A model generated the notes under the pieces. It was not told where the DNA came from, made no database searches, and saw nothing but the letters and a program-made list of their open reading frames with translations. Of a DNA stretch of 64,000 nt, positions 10,953-20,534 are shown in pieces (within the stretch, counting starts at the first letter, position 1; every line of letters begins with the position of its first letter). The position numbers were made by a program, and so were the translations under genes. The DNA is taken from assembly GCA_012960505.1 (NCBI GenBank), contig DUBC01000002.1:1-64000 (forward strand), given 5' to 3'. This DNA is from Verrucomicrobiales bacterium (lineage in GTDB: Bacteria > Verrucomicrobiota > Verrucomicrobiia > Verrucomicrobiales > DEV007).

Positions 10953-11036
10953 TTCGTTCTATAGTTCCCTTTTTTATTGATTGTAAAGTAAGCTCTTTTC
11001 AATTTACAAGCTCGTAGCTTTCAGGAACTTTAAGTA

Positions 11037-11999
11037 ATGCGTTCATTAAAGTTAGTTGATATTAAAAAATCATTTCAGCTCTTATTGTTTTTAAGCTTTT
11101 CAATTCTTTGTGCTTCCATAGCACATTCAGCTGAAACGACCAGCTTGTGGAAAGTGACTGGGGATGATTCTGGCTCATCCATTTATATTGCAGGTTCCAT
11201 ACACATACTGAGTGAAGATGACCATCCGTTGCATCCTGCCTTTGAGGCTGCTTATAGGGCCTCAGATGATCTGGTATTGGAAATAGCGACGAATGAGGAT
11301 CCTGGATCGGACACCTTAGCTCTCGAGAAGGGCATGTACGGGAAAGATAGAAAGATCAGCGACGATTTATCCCCTGAGATGTATGCAGAACTTGGAAAGT
11401 ATCTCAAGGGCGCAGGGTTACCACCTACCGCGATGGATGGGTTCAGACCCTGGATGGCTGGTATGACAATATCAATCACAGAAATTATGAAAATGGGTGG
11501 AAGACCAGAACTGGGAGTTGATACTTTTTTTGAAGAGCGCGCAATGAAGGATGGGAAGACTGTGAGAGGTTTGGAAACGACCGAGTTCCAGATCGGTCTT
11601 TTTGCCAAGCTTAACAAGGAAGAGCAGGAAAAAATGCTGGGCTCTACATTGAAAGATATGGCCACAGTTGAAACGGATTTTCCAAAGATGGTGAAAGCTT
11701 GGAGGGAAGGTGATGATGCGATCGTTGAAAAGATGATTGATGATTCAATGTCAGATTCACCCCAGTTTCGCAAGGAATTGCTGGATAATCGAAATGAGAA
11801 TTGGGCTAAGAAGATTAACGAGTATCTGAAAGGAGACAAAGACATTATGGTCATCGTTGGTGCCGCTCACTTGGTGGGCGAGAAGGGTCTCATTAAACTT
11901 TTGAAAGGATCGGGGCTACGTGTTGAACGCTGGAGTGCAGAGAAAAAAAATAAGAAAAAGAAACCTTCCAAGAAAAAATCTAGATTCATACCAGTTTAA
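11037..11999 (+). CDS. TraB/GumN family exported protein
   Basis: A 320-residue protein with an N-terminal signal peptide (hydrophobic core about 15-28, ending in AHSA) and the TraB/GumN signatures: GSIHILSEDDHPL near the start of the mature chain, ELGVDTFF in the middle, and the near-terminal VGAAHLVGEKGL. The conserved His/Glu residues of this family resemble a metalloprotease (Tiki/TraB) site, but the biochemical role in bacteria is largely unestablished. The last 20 residues are a Lys-rich tail (KKNKKKKPSKKKS) that could contact nucleic acid, phospholipid or polyanions. It lies 84 bases after the atp operon. Confidence 0.85.
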   Translation: MRSLKLVDIKKSFQLLLFLSFSILCASIAHSAETTSLWKVTGDDSGSSIYIAGSIHILSEDDHPLHPAFEAAYRASDDLVLEIATNEDPGSDTLALEKGMYGKDRKISDDLSPEMYAELGKYLKGAGLPPTAMDGFRPWMAGMTISITEIMKMGGRPELGVDTFFEERAMKDGKTVRGLETTEFQIGLFAKLNKEEQEKMLGSTLKDMATVETDFPKMVKAWREGDDAIVEKMIDDSMSDSPQFRKELLDNRNENWAKKINEYLKGDKDIMVIVGAAHLVGEKGLIKLLKGSGLRVERWSAEKKNKKKKPSKKKSRFIPV

Positions 12000-12019
12000 A
12001 TCTGAGTAGGATTCATTTT

Positions 12020-13042
12020 TTGACTCATGTGAAATTACTGATTACAGGGGGTTCAGGATTTATAGGATCAGCTCTGGTCCGAAACGCGATTGGTTTGCGT
12101 CATTCTGTCATCAATGTTGATGCTATGACATATGCAGGGAATCCGGATAATCTTTCCGGCATATCTGATAATCCTTTATACTTCTTTGAAAGGGCTGACA
12201 TTAGGGACGGAGAAAGATTATGCGAGATATTAGAAACGCATCAGCCTGACGTCGTCATTCATTTGGCGGCAGAGACTCACGTTGACCGATCCATTAAATT
12301 CCCGAGTGAATTTATTACGACGAACGTGAATGGAACGTATTCGCTTTTAGAGTCAGTGCTTCATTATTGGGAAAAGAGAGGAAATGATGAGAAATTTAGG
12401 TTCCTTCACGTTTCCACTGATGAAGTGTATGGTCAGCTTGATGATACGGGATCCTTTAGTGAGGATTCACCTTACAGGCCAAGTAGTCCTTATTCTGCAT
12501 CAAAAGCAGCCAGTGATCACTTGGTGAATGCTTGGCATATAACTTATGGGCTCCCGGCCCTGACGACAAACTGTTCCAATGTATATGGGGAGTACCAATT
12601 CCCTGAAAAACTTATTCCAAAAGCGATTATTAATGGAGCGAGAAAAAAAATGATTCCTATTTACGGGAACGGACAGAACATCCGCGAATGGCTTCACATT
12701 AATGATTTAGTTGATGCTTTGATGAGAGTCTTGTCTGATGGCGAAGTTGGCCACGCTTATAACATTGGCAGCGGACAAGAAATTGCGAATCTTCCTCTAG
12801 TTCAGATGATATGTGAAATATTGGATTCTAAGTTTCCTGACCGCTCTACACATTCCGAACAAATTCAATTTGTTAATGACAGAGCCGGTCATGATTTTCG
12901 CTACAGTTTAAATTCATCAAAGATTCGCAACGAACTTGGTTGGAATCCTTCTATTGATCTAGATGAGGGCTTAACCGAAACGGTGAACTGGTACTTGGCG
13001 AATAATAATTGGTGGAAACCCTTATGTGAAAATTCTCAATGA
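12020..13042 (+). CDS. rfbB: dTDP-glucose 4,6-dehydratase
   Basis: An extended SDR of 340 residues. The NAD motif is GGSGFIGS; the catalytic set includes STDEVYG (about 132-138) and YSASK (Tyr158/Lys162), with the LNVDAMTYAGNPDNL-like N-terminal region and NCSNVYGEYQFPEKLIP typical of RmlB/RfbB. It makes dTDP-4-keto-6-deoxyglucose, the branch point for rhamnose and many deoxyamino sugars. The start is a TTG at 12020 with GTAGG about 9 bases upstream; the GTG at 12029 is an alternative. No rmlA, rmlC or rmlD is beside it, so the pathway must be completed elsewhere. Confidence 0.92.
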   Translation: MTHVKLLITGGSGFIGSALVRNAIGLRHSVINVDAMTYAGNPDNLSGISDNPLYFFERADIRDGERLCEILETHQPDVVIHLAAETHVDRSIKFPSEFITTNVNGTYSLLESVLHYWEKRGNDEKFRFLHVSTDEVYGQLDDTGSFSEDSPYRPSSPYSASKAASDHLVNAWHITYGLPALTTNCSNVYGEYQFPEKLIPKAIINGARKKMIPIYGNGQNIREWLHINDLVDALMRVLSDGEVGHAYNIGSGQEIANLPLVQMICEILDSKFPDRSTHSEQIQFVNDRAGHDFRYSLNSSKIRNELGWNPSIDLDEGLTETVNWYLANNNWWKPLCENSQ

Positions 13043-13055
13043 TATAAACAAGAGA

Positions 13056-13463
13056 CTAATCTGTCAGTTCACCTCCAGATTTTTTCCATGCTAAAATTCC
13101 ACCATCAAGATGGTAAACTTCTTTGAATCCTAACTCTTGCATTTTTTTGAGAGCTCCTCTGCTCCTGCCTCCAGACTGACAATGCAGAAGATAGGCTTTA
13201 TTCTTATCGAGTTCCTTGAGCTTCTTTTCGAAATTGGGTCCGAAGAAGTTGATTAACTTGGCTTTTGGAAAGTGTTCTTTATCGTATTCTTCCTTCGTTC
13301 GAACATCTATGATGAGAAGGGTTTTCTTTTCTTTTGTAAATTTGGCAATAATCGCCTTGGTCTTGACGGCATCTAAGTTTCTATAAACAGCTTTAGGTTC
13401 ATCTGCCAGACAGGTAACTAATGATTGGATGGAATAGATTAGAACGAGTGAAAATAATTTCAT
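13056..13463 (-). CDS. Exported single-domain rhodanese-like protein
   Basis: A 135-residue protein with an N-terminal signal peptide (residues 1-20, ending TCLA) and one rhodanese domain. It has the IDVRTKEEY motif and the active-site loop HCQSGGRS with Cys95, followed by the LDGGILAWK end motif. It probably handles sulfane sulfur in the periplasm, but small periplasmic rhodaneses are poorly characterised. It is convergent with rfbB. Confidence 0.88.
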   Translation of the reverse strand: MKLFSLVLIYSIQSLVTCLADEPKAVYRNLDAVKTKAIIAKFTKEKKTLLIIDVRTKEEYDKEHFPKAKLINFFGPNFEKKLKELDKNKAYLLHCQSGGRSRGALKKMQELGFKEVYHLDGGILAWKKSGGELTD

Positions 13464-13610
13464 TTAGATAGAATAGAGATTGATGAGATAGAGCATATTT
13501 TGCCATCTCAATACATCCTTTTCTTTCATGAAACAAAAGTAATTAGTTTTTTTAGGTGTTTGCGAATTAGAGATTAAAGTAGATATACAGAATCTTTTTC
13601 CTATCAACTG

Positions 13611-16600
13611 ATGTTTAAGAGACTTGAAATCAGATTTTTTTTACCTTCAAAGGCATTGGGGATCCTTTACGTTTTTGGAATGGGGTCGATCTGTTCATGG
13701 TCAGCTCAAGTTAAGGATACGAAGTTTAGCGTGGATAGGGGATTCTTTGTAGAACCTTTTGTTTTGAATATTTCCTCGACTACTCCTCGAGCCCAAATTC
13801 GTTATACGACAGATGGGAGTCATCCAAGTCCAGTTAATGGAAAAGATTATACGGGCCCTTTGATATTGAAAAAGACGACGGTCATTCGTGCTGCGGCTTT
13901 TAAGGATGGCTATGATCCGACAGATGTGGATACCCATACCTACATTTTTCTTGAAGATGTAATTCGTCAGACTGGAAAAGGTATGCCGTTAAGCTGGGGT
14001 CCATTCGGACGTTTTGATACTGTTCCTGGAGATTTAAAGCTCGGACCCTATGCTGGTGATTATGGAATGGATCAGGACGTTGTGAATGATCCAAGGTATG
14101 TGAATACCATAAAAGAGGACATGCGATCCATTCCTACTCTTGCAGTTTCCTTGAATCCTGAAGATTTATTTTCTTCAACACCAGTTCAGATCGATGCTGA
14201 TAATAATGTGATCCAGACCCGTGGCATATATCCTATTGGTAAGGGGTTTGAGAGGGCCGCGTCTGCTGAATTGATTCTTCCTAACGGATCAACGGGATTT
14301 CAAATTGATTGTTCCCTGGAAATTCAGGGGGCGACGAGTACGGACCGATGGAAAACAGACAAGCTTTCCATGAGGCTAAAATTTAAACCTCCTTATGGCC
14401 CCCCTCAGTTGGATTATTCTCTCTTTGGTGATGAGGCAACTGATAATATTAATACCGTCATTCTTGATGCAACTAACCAGCAGTCTTGGACTCATCCTAA
14501 TCCTGATCAGCAATTGCGTGCACAATACATTCGTGATCAGCTTGTTGGTGACCTTCAGAATGCTGCAGGAGGAATTGCACCAAGAGGTAATTATGCTCAT
14601 CTTTACCTCAACGGATTGTATTGGGGAATGTATTGGTTGCATGAATTTGTAGATGAGGAATTTGTGGTTGCCTATCGTGGTGGAAAGAAAAGTCACTATG
14701 ACATTTTGAGGCACCGATCTAATAATGTTGTTGCTGGTAACAACAAGAGTTATGAGGATCTTCTCAATGCCATTGGCACTGACCTCAGCATTGAAAATAA
14801 TTATAAGGCTGTTCTCAGATTACTCGATCTTGATCAGTTCATTGATTATATGCTCATTAATTTTTATGCTGGCAATGCGGACTGGGCTTACCAGAACTGG
14901 AACGCTAGTTATAATCGCGACGATCCGGAAAAGTCATGGATCTTTCATAACTGGGATGCAGAAAAGACATTTCAGCAGGTCACTGATGATGTGACTGGTG
15001 CAAATGATCAAGGATCACCGACACAGATTCATCAGCGGCTCCGAGCAAATAGCGAATATCGTCTTAAGTTTGCCGATAGAGCCCATTATTTGATGTTTAA
15101 TGATGGGGTCCTTACTCCTGAAGTGGCTTCTTCTATTTATGAATTGCGCTACATGGAAATTGATCGAGCCATTGTTGCCGAGTCAGCCCGTTGGGGAGAT
15201 AACCGTAATCCTGATAAGATCCCATACACTCGCTTGACATGGATCATGGAAAGGGATCGGTTGTTAACGGATTTTTTTCCCGGACGGACCGGGATCCTTC
15301 TTTCCCAATTGAAACGTGAGAGCCTTTATCCAACGATTGAGGTTCCTGTCTTTTCACAATATGGAGGAAATGTTGAATCTGGTTTCATTTTAACATTCAG
15401 TGAACCCTCTGGCATTGGTCGGATTTTTTATACTGATGACGGGACTGATCCAAGAGTAGTGGGAGGAGGAGTTTCAGTGAATGCGATGGAAGACAATCAA
15501 CGTAAGATTACTAGTAGTGTGAATATTAAGGCCAGAGTCTTCAATGAGATAGATGATGTTTGGAGTGCTTTAACGGACGCAGTTTTCTCTGTAGAGGATG
15601 GGGCTGAGGATCTCCGTATCACCGAAATGATGTATCATCCATATTTATTATCTGTGGATGAAAAACGTGAAGGTTATGAAGATAGAGATGTTTTTGAGTA
15701 TATTGAATTGACCAATGTAGGGCCCAATGATGTTAAATTGAGTGGTGTCAAATTTACAAAAGGGATTCAATTCACTTTTGAATCTGAAGTTCTGAATCCA
15801 GGTAAATCTCTCATCATTGTCAATGATCTTGAAGCCTTCGGTATACGTTATGGATCTGATGGTATCAACGTTGCTGGTCAGTACAATGGAACTCTCAGTA
15901 ATTCAGGAGAGACGATTATCTTGTCTGGTCAGTATGGAAATATAATACAAGAATTTGAGTATGACGATTCATGGCATCCTCCTACTGATGGTAAAGGGAG
16001 ATCACTTGTTGCGGTCGATTATGATGCTCCACTACTGGACTGGAGTCTTTCTGAAGGTTGGCGTTCCAGTAAATTGTCAGGAGGTTCTCCTGGATATTTT
16101 GAGACGCCATTGCCTCTCTTAAGAATTTCAGAAATCCATTTTAACCCAAATGAACCGACTGAAAATGAACGGCTCGAAGGATTTAATAATAATGATTCTT
16201 TTGAGTTCATTGAGTTTCAAAATGTGGGCCAGTTACCGATTCAATTAGAGGGATATCGTGTTTCTGATGCCATTGAGTTTATCTTTGGTCAGCATTTATT
16301 AGGTTCAGGTGAATATGCGGTAGTGGCTGCTGATTCAAGGGCATTTACTTTGCGCTATGGAGAAGAATTGGGTTTAACTGGTCTTTTTGAAAGCGGTAAG
16401 CTCGATGATTCTGGTGAGAGGATTCGATTATATAGTAACGAAGAAGAGCTCATTCATGACTTTCGATATTCTTCAGATTGGTTCCCTGAATCAGACGGGA
16501 TAGGGTCATCCATTGAAACAACGAATAACTTTGAACAATTGTTTCGATGGCGGCAGTCCTCACATTGGAAACCAAGCCCTGAACGGGGTGGGTCTCCTGG

Positions 16601-17528
16601 AAGAGTAGGTCGCTCATTGCCGATTTCACCAATTCGTATTAGTGAATTGATGTTTAATCCTGGGCCTCCAACAGAAGAAGAAAAGGCTGCTGGATTTATT
16701 GAGAATGATGATTTTGAATTTATCGAACTCCTTAATATATCCTCAGAGGTTCACAATCTTTCTAATTACGAATTGTTGGGTGCTGTACGGATCCGATTTA
16801 ATAATTTTTCCATTCAGCCAGGACAGAGTGTTGTTGTTGTAAAAAGAATACGCGCTTTCAGGGCCCGGTATGGCGATTCTGTTCAAGTCATTGGAGAATA
16901 CAGTGGCAATCTCAATAATAACTATGAAGAATTAATCTTAAGAGATTCTTCTGATCAGACGATTTTAGATTTTAACTATTTTGGCAATTGGTATGAATCG
17001 ACAGACGGTAAAGGTCATTCCCTTAACATTGTGGATACGAATAGAGGTCCTGTATTTTGGAGCGCAAAAGATGGCTGGAGACCCAGTAAGAGTATTCATG
17101 GTTCCCCTGGTAAAAATTCAGACCCATACTTCAGTTGGGTATGGGATAATTTTTCTGATTCTGCAGCGATTGATTCTAGTATTTCTGGAGAATTGGAGGA
17201 TCCGGACAATGACAATTTAGCTAACATTGCCGAATATGCTCTTGGCACTGATCCAACATCTCATGATCAGGGATACTTTCATTCGGTAGCTGATGAGGAT
17301 GATAAAAAATTTATGGTCTTAACCCATACAATGAACGGCTCGGCCACTGATGTGGAAATGGTATTAGAGAGGAGTTCTGATCTTAAGACCTGGAATACTG
17401 TCGATCCTTTGTCTGAGAATTATATATATACAGAATTAAAGAATGGGACTCAGCAAAGGACGACCATTGATAATATTCCTATTTCATTAGGAGTCCGTCG
17501 ATTCTATCGATTAGTGGTTCGGCGATAA
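13611..17528 (+). CDS. Large exported CotH-kinase / lamin-tail-domain protein
   Basis: A 1305-residue protein with a signal peptide (about 1-32). Domains in order: a chitobiase-type Ig-like domain (about 40-112; IRYTTDGSHPS); a CotH region (about 205-560) with DATNQQSW, LYLNGLYWGMYWLHE and FHNWDAEKTF, matching the spore-coat CotH kinase core; a second chitobiase-like domain (about 575-665; IFYTDDGTDP); three lamin-tail (LTD) domains starting near 667, 835 and 1006, each beginning with a RI(T/S)E motif and ending GGSPG or similar; and a C-terminal tail from about 1173 with a DPDNDNLANIAEYALGTDP-like motif. Such proteins are common, repeated and secreted in Verrucomicrobia; whether the CotH part phosphorylates anything here is unknown. 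Confidence 0.88.
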   Translation: MFKRLEIRFFLPSKALGILYVFGMGSICSWSAQVKDTKFSVDRGFFVEPFVLNISSTTPRAQIRYTTDGSHPSPVNGKDYTGPLILKKTTVIRAAAFKDGYDPTDVDTHTYIFLEDVIRQTGKGMPLSWGPFGRFDTVPGDLKLGPYAGDYGMDQDVVNDPRYVNTIKEDMRSIPTLAVSLNPEDLFSSTPVQIDADNNVIQTRGIYPIGKGFERAASAELILPNGSTGFQIDCSLEIQGATSTDRWKTDKLSMRLKFKPPYGPPQLDYSLFGDEATDNINTVILDATNQQSWTHPNPDQQLRAQYIRDQLVGDLQNAAGGIAPRGNYAHLYLNGLYWGMYWLHEFVDEEFVVAYRGGKKSHYDILRHRSNNVVAGNNKSYEDLLNAIGTDLSIENNYKAVLRLLDLDQFIDYMLINFYAGNADWAYQNWNASYNRDDPEKSWIFHNWDAEKTFQQVTDDVTGANDQGSPTQIHQRLRANSEYRLKFADRAHYLMFNDGVLTPEVASSIYELRYMEIDRAIVAESARWGDNRNPDKIPYTRLTWIMERDRLLTDFFPGRTGILLSQLKRESLYPTIEVPVFSQYGGNVESGFILTFSEPSGIGRIFYTDDGTDPRVVGGGVSVNAMEDNQRKITSSVNIKARVFNEIDDVWSALTDAVFSVEDGAEDLRITEMMYHPYLLSVDEKREGYEDRDVFEYIELTNVGPNDVKLSGVKFTKGIQFTFESEVLNPGKSLIIVNDLEAFGIRYGSDGINVAGQYNGTLSNSGETIILSGQYGNIIQEFEYDDSWHPPTDGKGRSLVAVDYDAPLLDWSLSEGWRSSKLSGGSPGYFETPLPLLRISEIHFNPNEPTENERLEGFNNNDSFEFIEFQNVGQLPIQLEGYRVSDAIEFIFGQHLLGSGEYAVVAADSRAFTLRYGEELGLTGLFESGKLDDSGERIRLYSNEEELIHDFRYSSDWFPESDGIGSSIETTNNFEQLFRWRQSSHWKPSPERGGSPGRVGRSLPISPIRISELMFNPGPPTEEEKAAGFIENDDFEFIELLNISSEVHNLSNYELLGAVRIRFNNFSIQPGQSVVVVKRIRAFRARYGDSVQVIGEYSGNLNNNYEELILRDSSDQTILDFNYFGNWYESTDGKGHSLNIVDTNRGPVFWSAKDGWRPSKSIHGSPGKNSDPYFSWVWDNFSDSAAIDSSISGELEDPDNDNLANIAEYALGTDPTSHDQGYFHSVADEDDKKFMVLTHTMNGSATDVEMVLERSSDLKTWNTVDPLSENYIYTELKNGTQQRTTIDNIPISLGVRRFYRLVVRR

Positions 17529-17569
17529 GAGCGGTTTTTCTTATTTCCCAGAAAATTTCAGATTAACCC

Positions 17570-18061
17570 TTAATTTTTAAGTTCAATTAGTTTGGATTTA
17601 ATGCCTTCAAAGTCTGGGACTTTGGCCGGATCATCGCTGCTCTCCGCGTACTGAATGGTGCCATTCGCATCAATCACAAATGCTGATCTTTTGGGAACTC
17701 CTCCCATCGTCAGATTTTTTTCAGGAAGAAAACTTTCGTATGCGATACCGTATTCTTTGGCGACATTATGTTCGTAGTCACTGGCAAGTGTAAGTTTAAT
17801 ACCTTCTTTTTCTGCCCATGCTGCTTGAGCAAAAGGACTGTCACCACTGATGGCAATGATTTTGGCATCGAGGCTCTCGTATTCTGATATTTCCTCTGTC
17901 ACGCTACATAGTTCTTTGGTGCATACGCTCGTAAATGCCATAGGGACAAAGAGAAGGACCGTAGGTTGCCCAAGATTTTCAGATAAAGTGATGTGTTTGG
18001 GCCCTTCTTCTCCTAAAGTAGTAAGTTTGAAATCGGGTGCGGTTTCTCCAACTGTGAGCAT
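17570..18061 (-). CDS. Peroxiredoxin (BCP/AhpE-like)
   Basis: A thioredoxin-fold peroxidase of 163 residues. The peroxidatic Cys47 lies in FVPMAFTSVC, where the usual Pro/Thr environment is conserved, and a second cysteine, Cys52 (CTKELC), has the CxxxxC spacing typical of BCP-type atypical two-Cys enzymes. It reduces H2O2 and organic peroxides in the cytoplasm. There is no signal peptide. It is divergent from the nitroreductase gene, with 69 bases between their starts. Confidence 0.9.
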   Translation of the reverse strand: MLTVGETAPDFKLTTLGEEGPKHITLSENLGQPTVLLFVPMAFTSVCTKELCSVTEEISEYESLDAKIIAISGDSPFAQAAWAEKEGIKLTLASDYEHNVAKEYGIAYESFLPEKNLTMGGVPKRSAFVIDANGTIQYAESSDDPAKVPDFEGIKSKLIELKN

Positions 18062-18130
18062 TTTTATTTTTTTGGTTGTGGTTGTTAAATCGGTTAATTA
18101 TATGAAGTTAAATTTATATTTAATTTTAAA

Positions 18131-18730
18131 ATGATATCCAAGACTTTTCCTATTACTGAAATTATTCGACACCGTCGTACAGTCAAGCCGGCCATGATGG
18201 ATTCTGATCTTGATATCCCAATGGAGCTGATTGACGAACTCCTAGAGAATGCAAATTGGGCACCTACGCATGGTTTTACAGAGCCTTGGAGATTTAAGAT
18301 TTTTTCTGGTAATTCCCGAAAATCTCTTGGGAAAAAATTACAGGATCTGTATTCTGCCCATACTCCTGATGATCAGTTCCGACAGGACAAGCTGAATAAG
18401 TTAGGTAAAAATCCGATTCTTGCCCCAATCGTTATGGCTATATGTATGGAACGTGGTGATAACCCAAAGATTCCTGAACTTGAGGAAATTGAGGCCGTGG
18501 CTTGTGCAATACAAAATATGCATCTGACTGCGGCCGCAGCGGGCCTCGGTGCTTTCTGGTCCTCTCCACCCATATTAGGTACTGATGGGATGCGTGAATT
18601 CTTAAGTTTGCGTGAGATTGATCGGTGTCTTGGCCTATTTTATCTTGGTTGGTTAAAAGAAGGTGAGAATTGGCCAAAAAGTAGTCGTGGGCCGGTATCT
18701 AATAAAATCGAATGGGTCGATAAGTCATAA
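18131..18730 (+). CDS. Nitroreductase family flavoprotein
   Basis: A 199-residue FMN-dependent nitroreductase-fold protein. It shows the N-terminal RHRRTVKP motif (FMN phosphate contact), NANWAPTHGFTEPWRF, and the central helix AVACAIQNMHLTAAAAGLG. The sequence resembles the YdjA-like small nitroreductases that use NAD(P)H; the natural substrate cannot be told from sequence. Its divergent neighbour is a peroxiredoxin, which hints at a redox-stress role. Confidence 0.88.
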   Translation: MISKTFPITEIIRHRRTVKPAMMDSDLDIPMELIDELLENANWAPTHGFTEPWRFKIFSGNSRKSLGKKLQDLYSAHTPDDQFRQDKLNKLGKNPILAPIVMAICMERGDNPKIPELEEIEAVACAIQNMHLTAAAAGLGAFWSSPPILGTDGMREFLSLREIDRCLGLFYLGWLKEGENWPKSSRGPVSNKIEWVDKS

Positions 18731-18740
18731 GAATGATTAT

Positions 18741-18768
18741 TTGAACATTGATTAAGATCCACGATAAT
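18741..18768 (+). promoter_or_regulatory. Sigma-70 promoter of the RNase P RNA gene
   Basis: TTGAAC (18741-18746), a 16-base spacer, and GATAAT (18763-18768) lie 7 bases before the G at 18776 that begins the P1 helix of RNase P RNA. The good fit between predicted start and RNA end supports it. Confidence 0.7.
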
Positions 18769-18775
18769 ATCTACT

Positions 18776-19189
18776 GAAGTGCCTGAGACAGTCGCTCACT
18801 GATTAACTCATTGAGAGGAAAGTCCGGACACCTTAAGGCAGTGCCGCCGCACGAAAGTGCGGGAAGCTGATAGCGAAAGCTCCAGCTTACGGAAAGTGTC
18901 ACAGAAAATATACCGCCTGAACGAGTTTTACTTGGTTAGGTAAGGGTGAAATGGCGAGTTAAGAGCTCACCGCCCCGAGGGTAACTGAGGGGGCATGACA
19001 AACCCCGTGCGGTGCAAGACAGAACAGGGAAAACGGGTAGCCTGCCCGGCCTCTTCGGAGATGATCCTGGGTAATAGTCGCAGCATGGTTCGCCCAGCTC
19101 CTGTCATATGACAGGAAGATAAATGGCTGTCACCTGTCTCGCTTCGGTGAGACAGGACACAGAATCCGGCTTATGAGGGTACTTCCCAC
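18776..19189 (+). ncRNA. rnpB: RNase P RNA (bacterial class A)
   Basis: Catalytic RNA that matures tRNA 5' ends. All universal blocks are visible: GAGGAAAGTCCGGACA near the 5' side (CR-I), ACAGAAAATATACCGCC, the GTGAAATGGCGAGTTAAGAG/CTCACCGC region, AAACCCCGTGCGGTGCAAGA, and ACAGAATCCGGCTTAT near the 3' end (CR-V). The ends pair as helix P1: GAAGTGCC (18776-18783) with GGTACTTC (19178-19185). The length of about 414 bases is slightly above the E. coli 377. It stands between a nitroreductase gene and fabV, on the same strand. Confidence 0.97.
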
Positions 19190-19197
19190 TAAAAAAT

Positions 19198-19226
19198 GTC
19201 CTGGTCGCGTGAATCGCGACCAGGAC
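19198..19226. terminator. Perfect 12-bp hairpin after rnpB
   Basis: GTCCTGGTCGCG (19198-19209) and CGCGACCAGGAC (19215-19226) pair perfectly around the loop TGAAT. On the plus strand only a loose T-rich stretch follows, but an A6 run precedes the stem, so it is a canonical T-tailed terminator when read on the minus strand. It probably ends rnpB transcription and may act in both directions. Confidence 0.7.
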
Positions 19227-19301
19227 AAACCTTCTTTAACAAAAACTTGGAACGTATTCCTAATTGTTCTACTGGTGAACTAAGTTTATCTATATAGGAT
19301 C

Positions 19302-20489
19302 ATGATTATTTCTCCGAAAATCCGCGGATTTATTTGTACAACGGCTCATCCCGAAGGCTGTGAGGCTCATGTCCGGGATCAAATCGATTATGTGCGTTCG
19401 CAACCGCCCATAGAAAATTGTCCGAAGAAAGTTTTAGTCATAGGTTCATCGACAGGTTATGGGCTCGCTTCGCGGATCGTTCCTGCCTTTGCGGGTAAGG
19501 CAGACACTTTGGGTATTTTTTTTGAGAGACCCCCTTCAGAGAATAAGTCTGCTAGTGCTGGTTGGTATAATAGTGTTGCATTTGAATCAGCGGCCAAGGC
19601 TGAAGGGTTATATGCCAGGAGCATTAACGGGGACGCATACTCAGATGGAATAAAGGCTCTGACTGTGAATGAAATAAAGGCTTCGATGGGGCAGGTGGAT
19701 TGTGTCGTTTACTCTTTAGCTTCGCCGCGGAGAGTCGACCCGGAGAATGGTCAGGTATATAAGTCCTGCTTAAAACCAATACATACCACTTATTCGCAAA
19801 AGACAGTCAATACTGATAAAGCTGAAGTCGAAGAGGTTGTCATAGAGCCGGCGACTGAAGATGAAATTACTCAAACAGTCAAGGTCATGGGAGGAGAGGA
19901 CTGGGAACGTTGGATAGATGCACTTTCAAGCGGAGGTGTCCTTGCCCCATCCGCCATTACGACTGCATATTCCTATATTGGTCCGGAGTTGACATGGTCC
20001 GTATATAAGGATGGCACTATTGGTCAGGCAAAGATTCATTTGCAGGAAACATGTGAACGTATCCATGAAAAGATTTCGCCATCTGGTGGAAGGGCATACA
20101 TATCAGTCAATAAGGCCGTAGTGACTCAGGCCAGTTCTGCGATTCCGGTCGTTCCACTATACATCAGTGTTTTATTTAAGAAGATGAAAGAGGAAGGAAT
20201 TCACGAGGATTGTATCGAACAGATCAGAAGGCTCTTCGGTGATCACTTCATGGGCGTACCATCTTTGGACGAATCTAGACGCATTAGGATCGATGACTGG
20301 GAGATGAGAGATGATATTCAGGATCATGTGGCAGAGGTATGGAAACAGATAGGCACTGATAATTTGAAGGATTTATCTGATTTTGAAGGTTACCAGAAAG
20401 ATTTCATGAAGCTCTTTGGCTTCGGTCTTCAAGGGGTTGATTATGAAGCGGAGACAGACCCTGTCCGGTCAATTGATCTTGTGGAGTGA
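19302..20489 (+). CDS. fabV: Trans-2-enoyl-ACP/CoA reductase, FabV type
   Basis: Catalyses the last reduction of the fatty-acid elongation cycle with NAD(P)H. The 395 residues match the FabV family length. Visible signatures are IGSSTGYGLASRI (dinucleotide loop), SLASPRRVDP, and AYSYIGPELTWSVY...GTIGQAK with the catalytic pair Tyr235 and Lys244 at Y-x8-K spacing, diagnostic for FabV rather than FabI (Y-x6-K). FabV enzymes are typically insensitive to triclosan. No fab cluster surrounds it. The ATG at 19302 is the only good start before the conserved IISPKIRGFIC N-terminus. Confidence 0.96.
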   Translation: MIISPKIRGFICTTAHPEGCEAHVRDQIDYVRSQPPIENCPKKVLVIGSSTGYGLASRIVPAFAGKADTLGIFFERPPSENKSASAGWYNSVAFESAAKAEGLYARSINGDAYSDGIKALTVNEIKASMGQVDCVVYSLASPRRVDPENGQVYKSCLKPIHTTYSQKTVNTDKAEVEEVVIEPATEDEITQTVKVMGGEDWERWIDALSSGGVLAPSAITTAYSYIGPELTWSVYKDGTIGQAKIHLQETCERIHEKISPSGGRAYISVNKAVVTQASSAIPVVPLYISVLFKKMKEEGIHEDCIEQIRRLFGDHFMGVPSLDESRRIRIDDWEMRDDIQDHVAEVWKQIGTDNLKDLSDFEGYQKDFMKLFGFGLQGVDYEAETDPVRSIDLVE

Positions 20490-20534
20490 ATTTCATAAGC
20501 ATGCCGAAGGGATGCAAAAAGATAATAGCGATTC

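Noticed and set aside
10980-11008. Terminator after atpC
   Set aside because: The TTGTAAA/TTTACAA inverted repeat has only 7 pairs, a long loop and no T-run, so it was not called.
11252-11854. 200-codon minus-strand open frame
   Set aside because: Antisense to the TraB/GumN gene, Ser/Ile-rich low-quality sequence without motifs.
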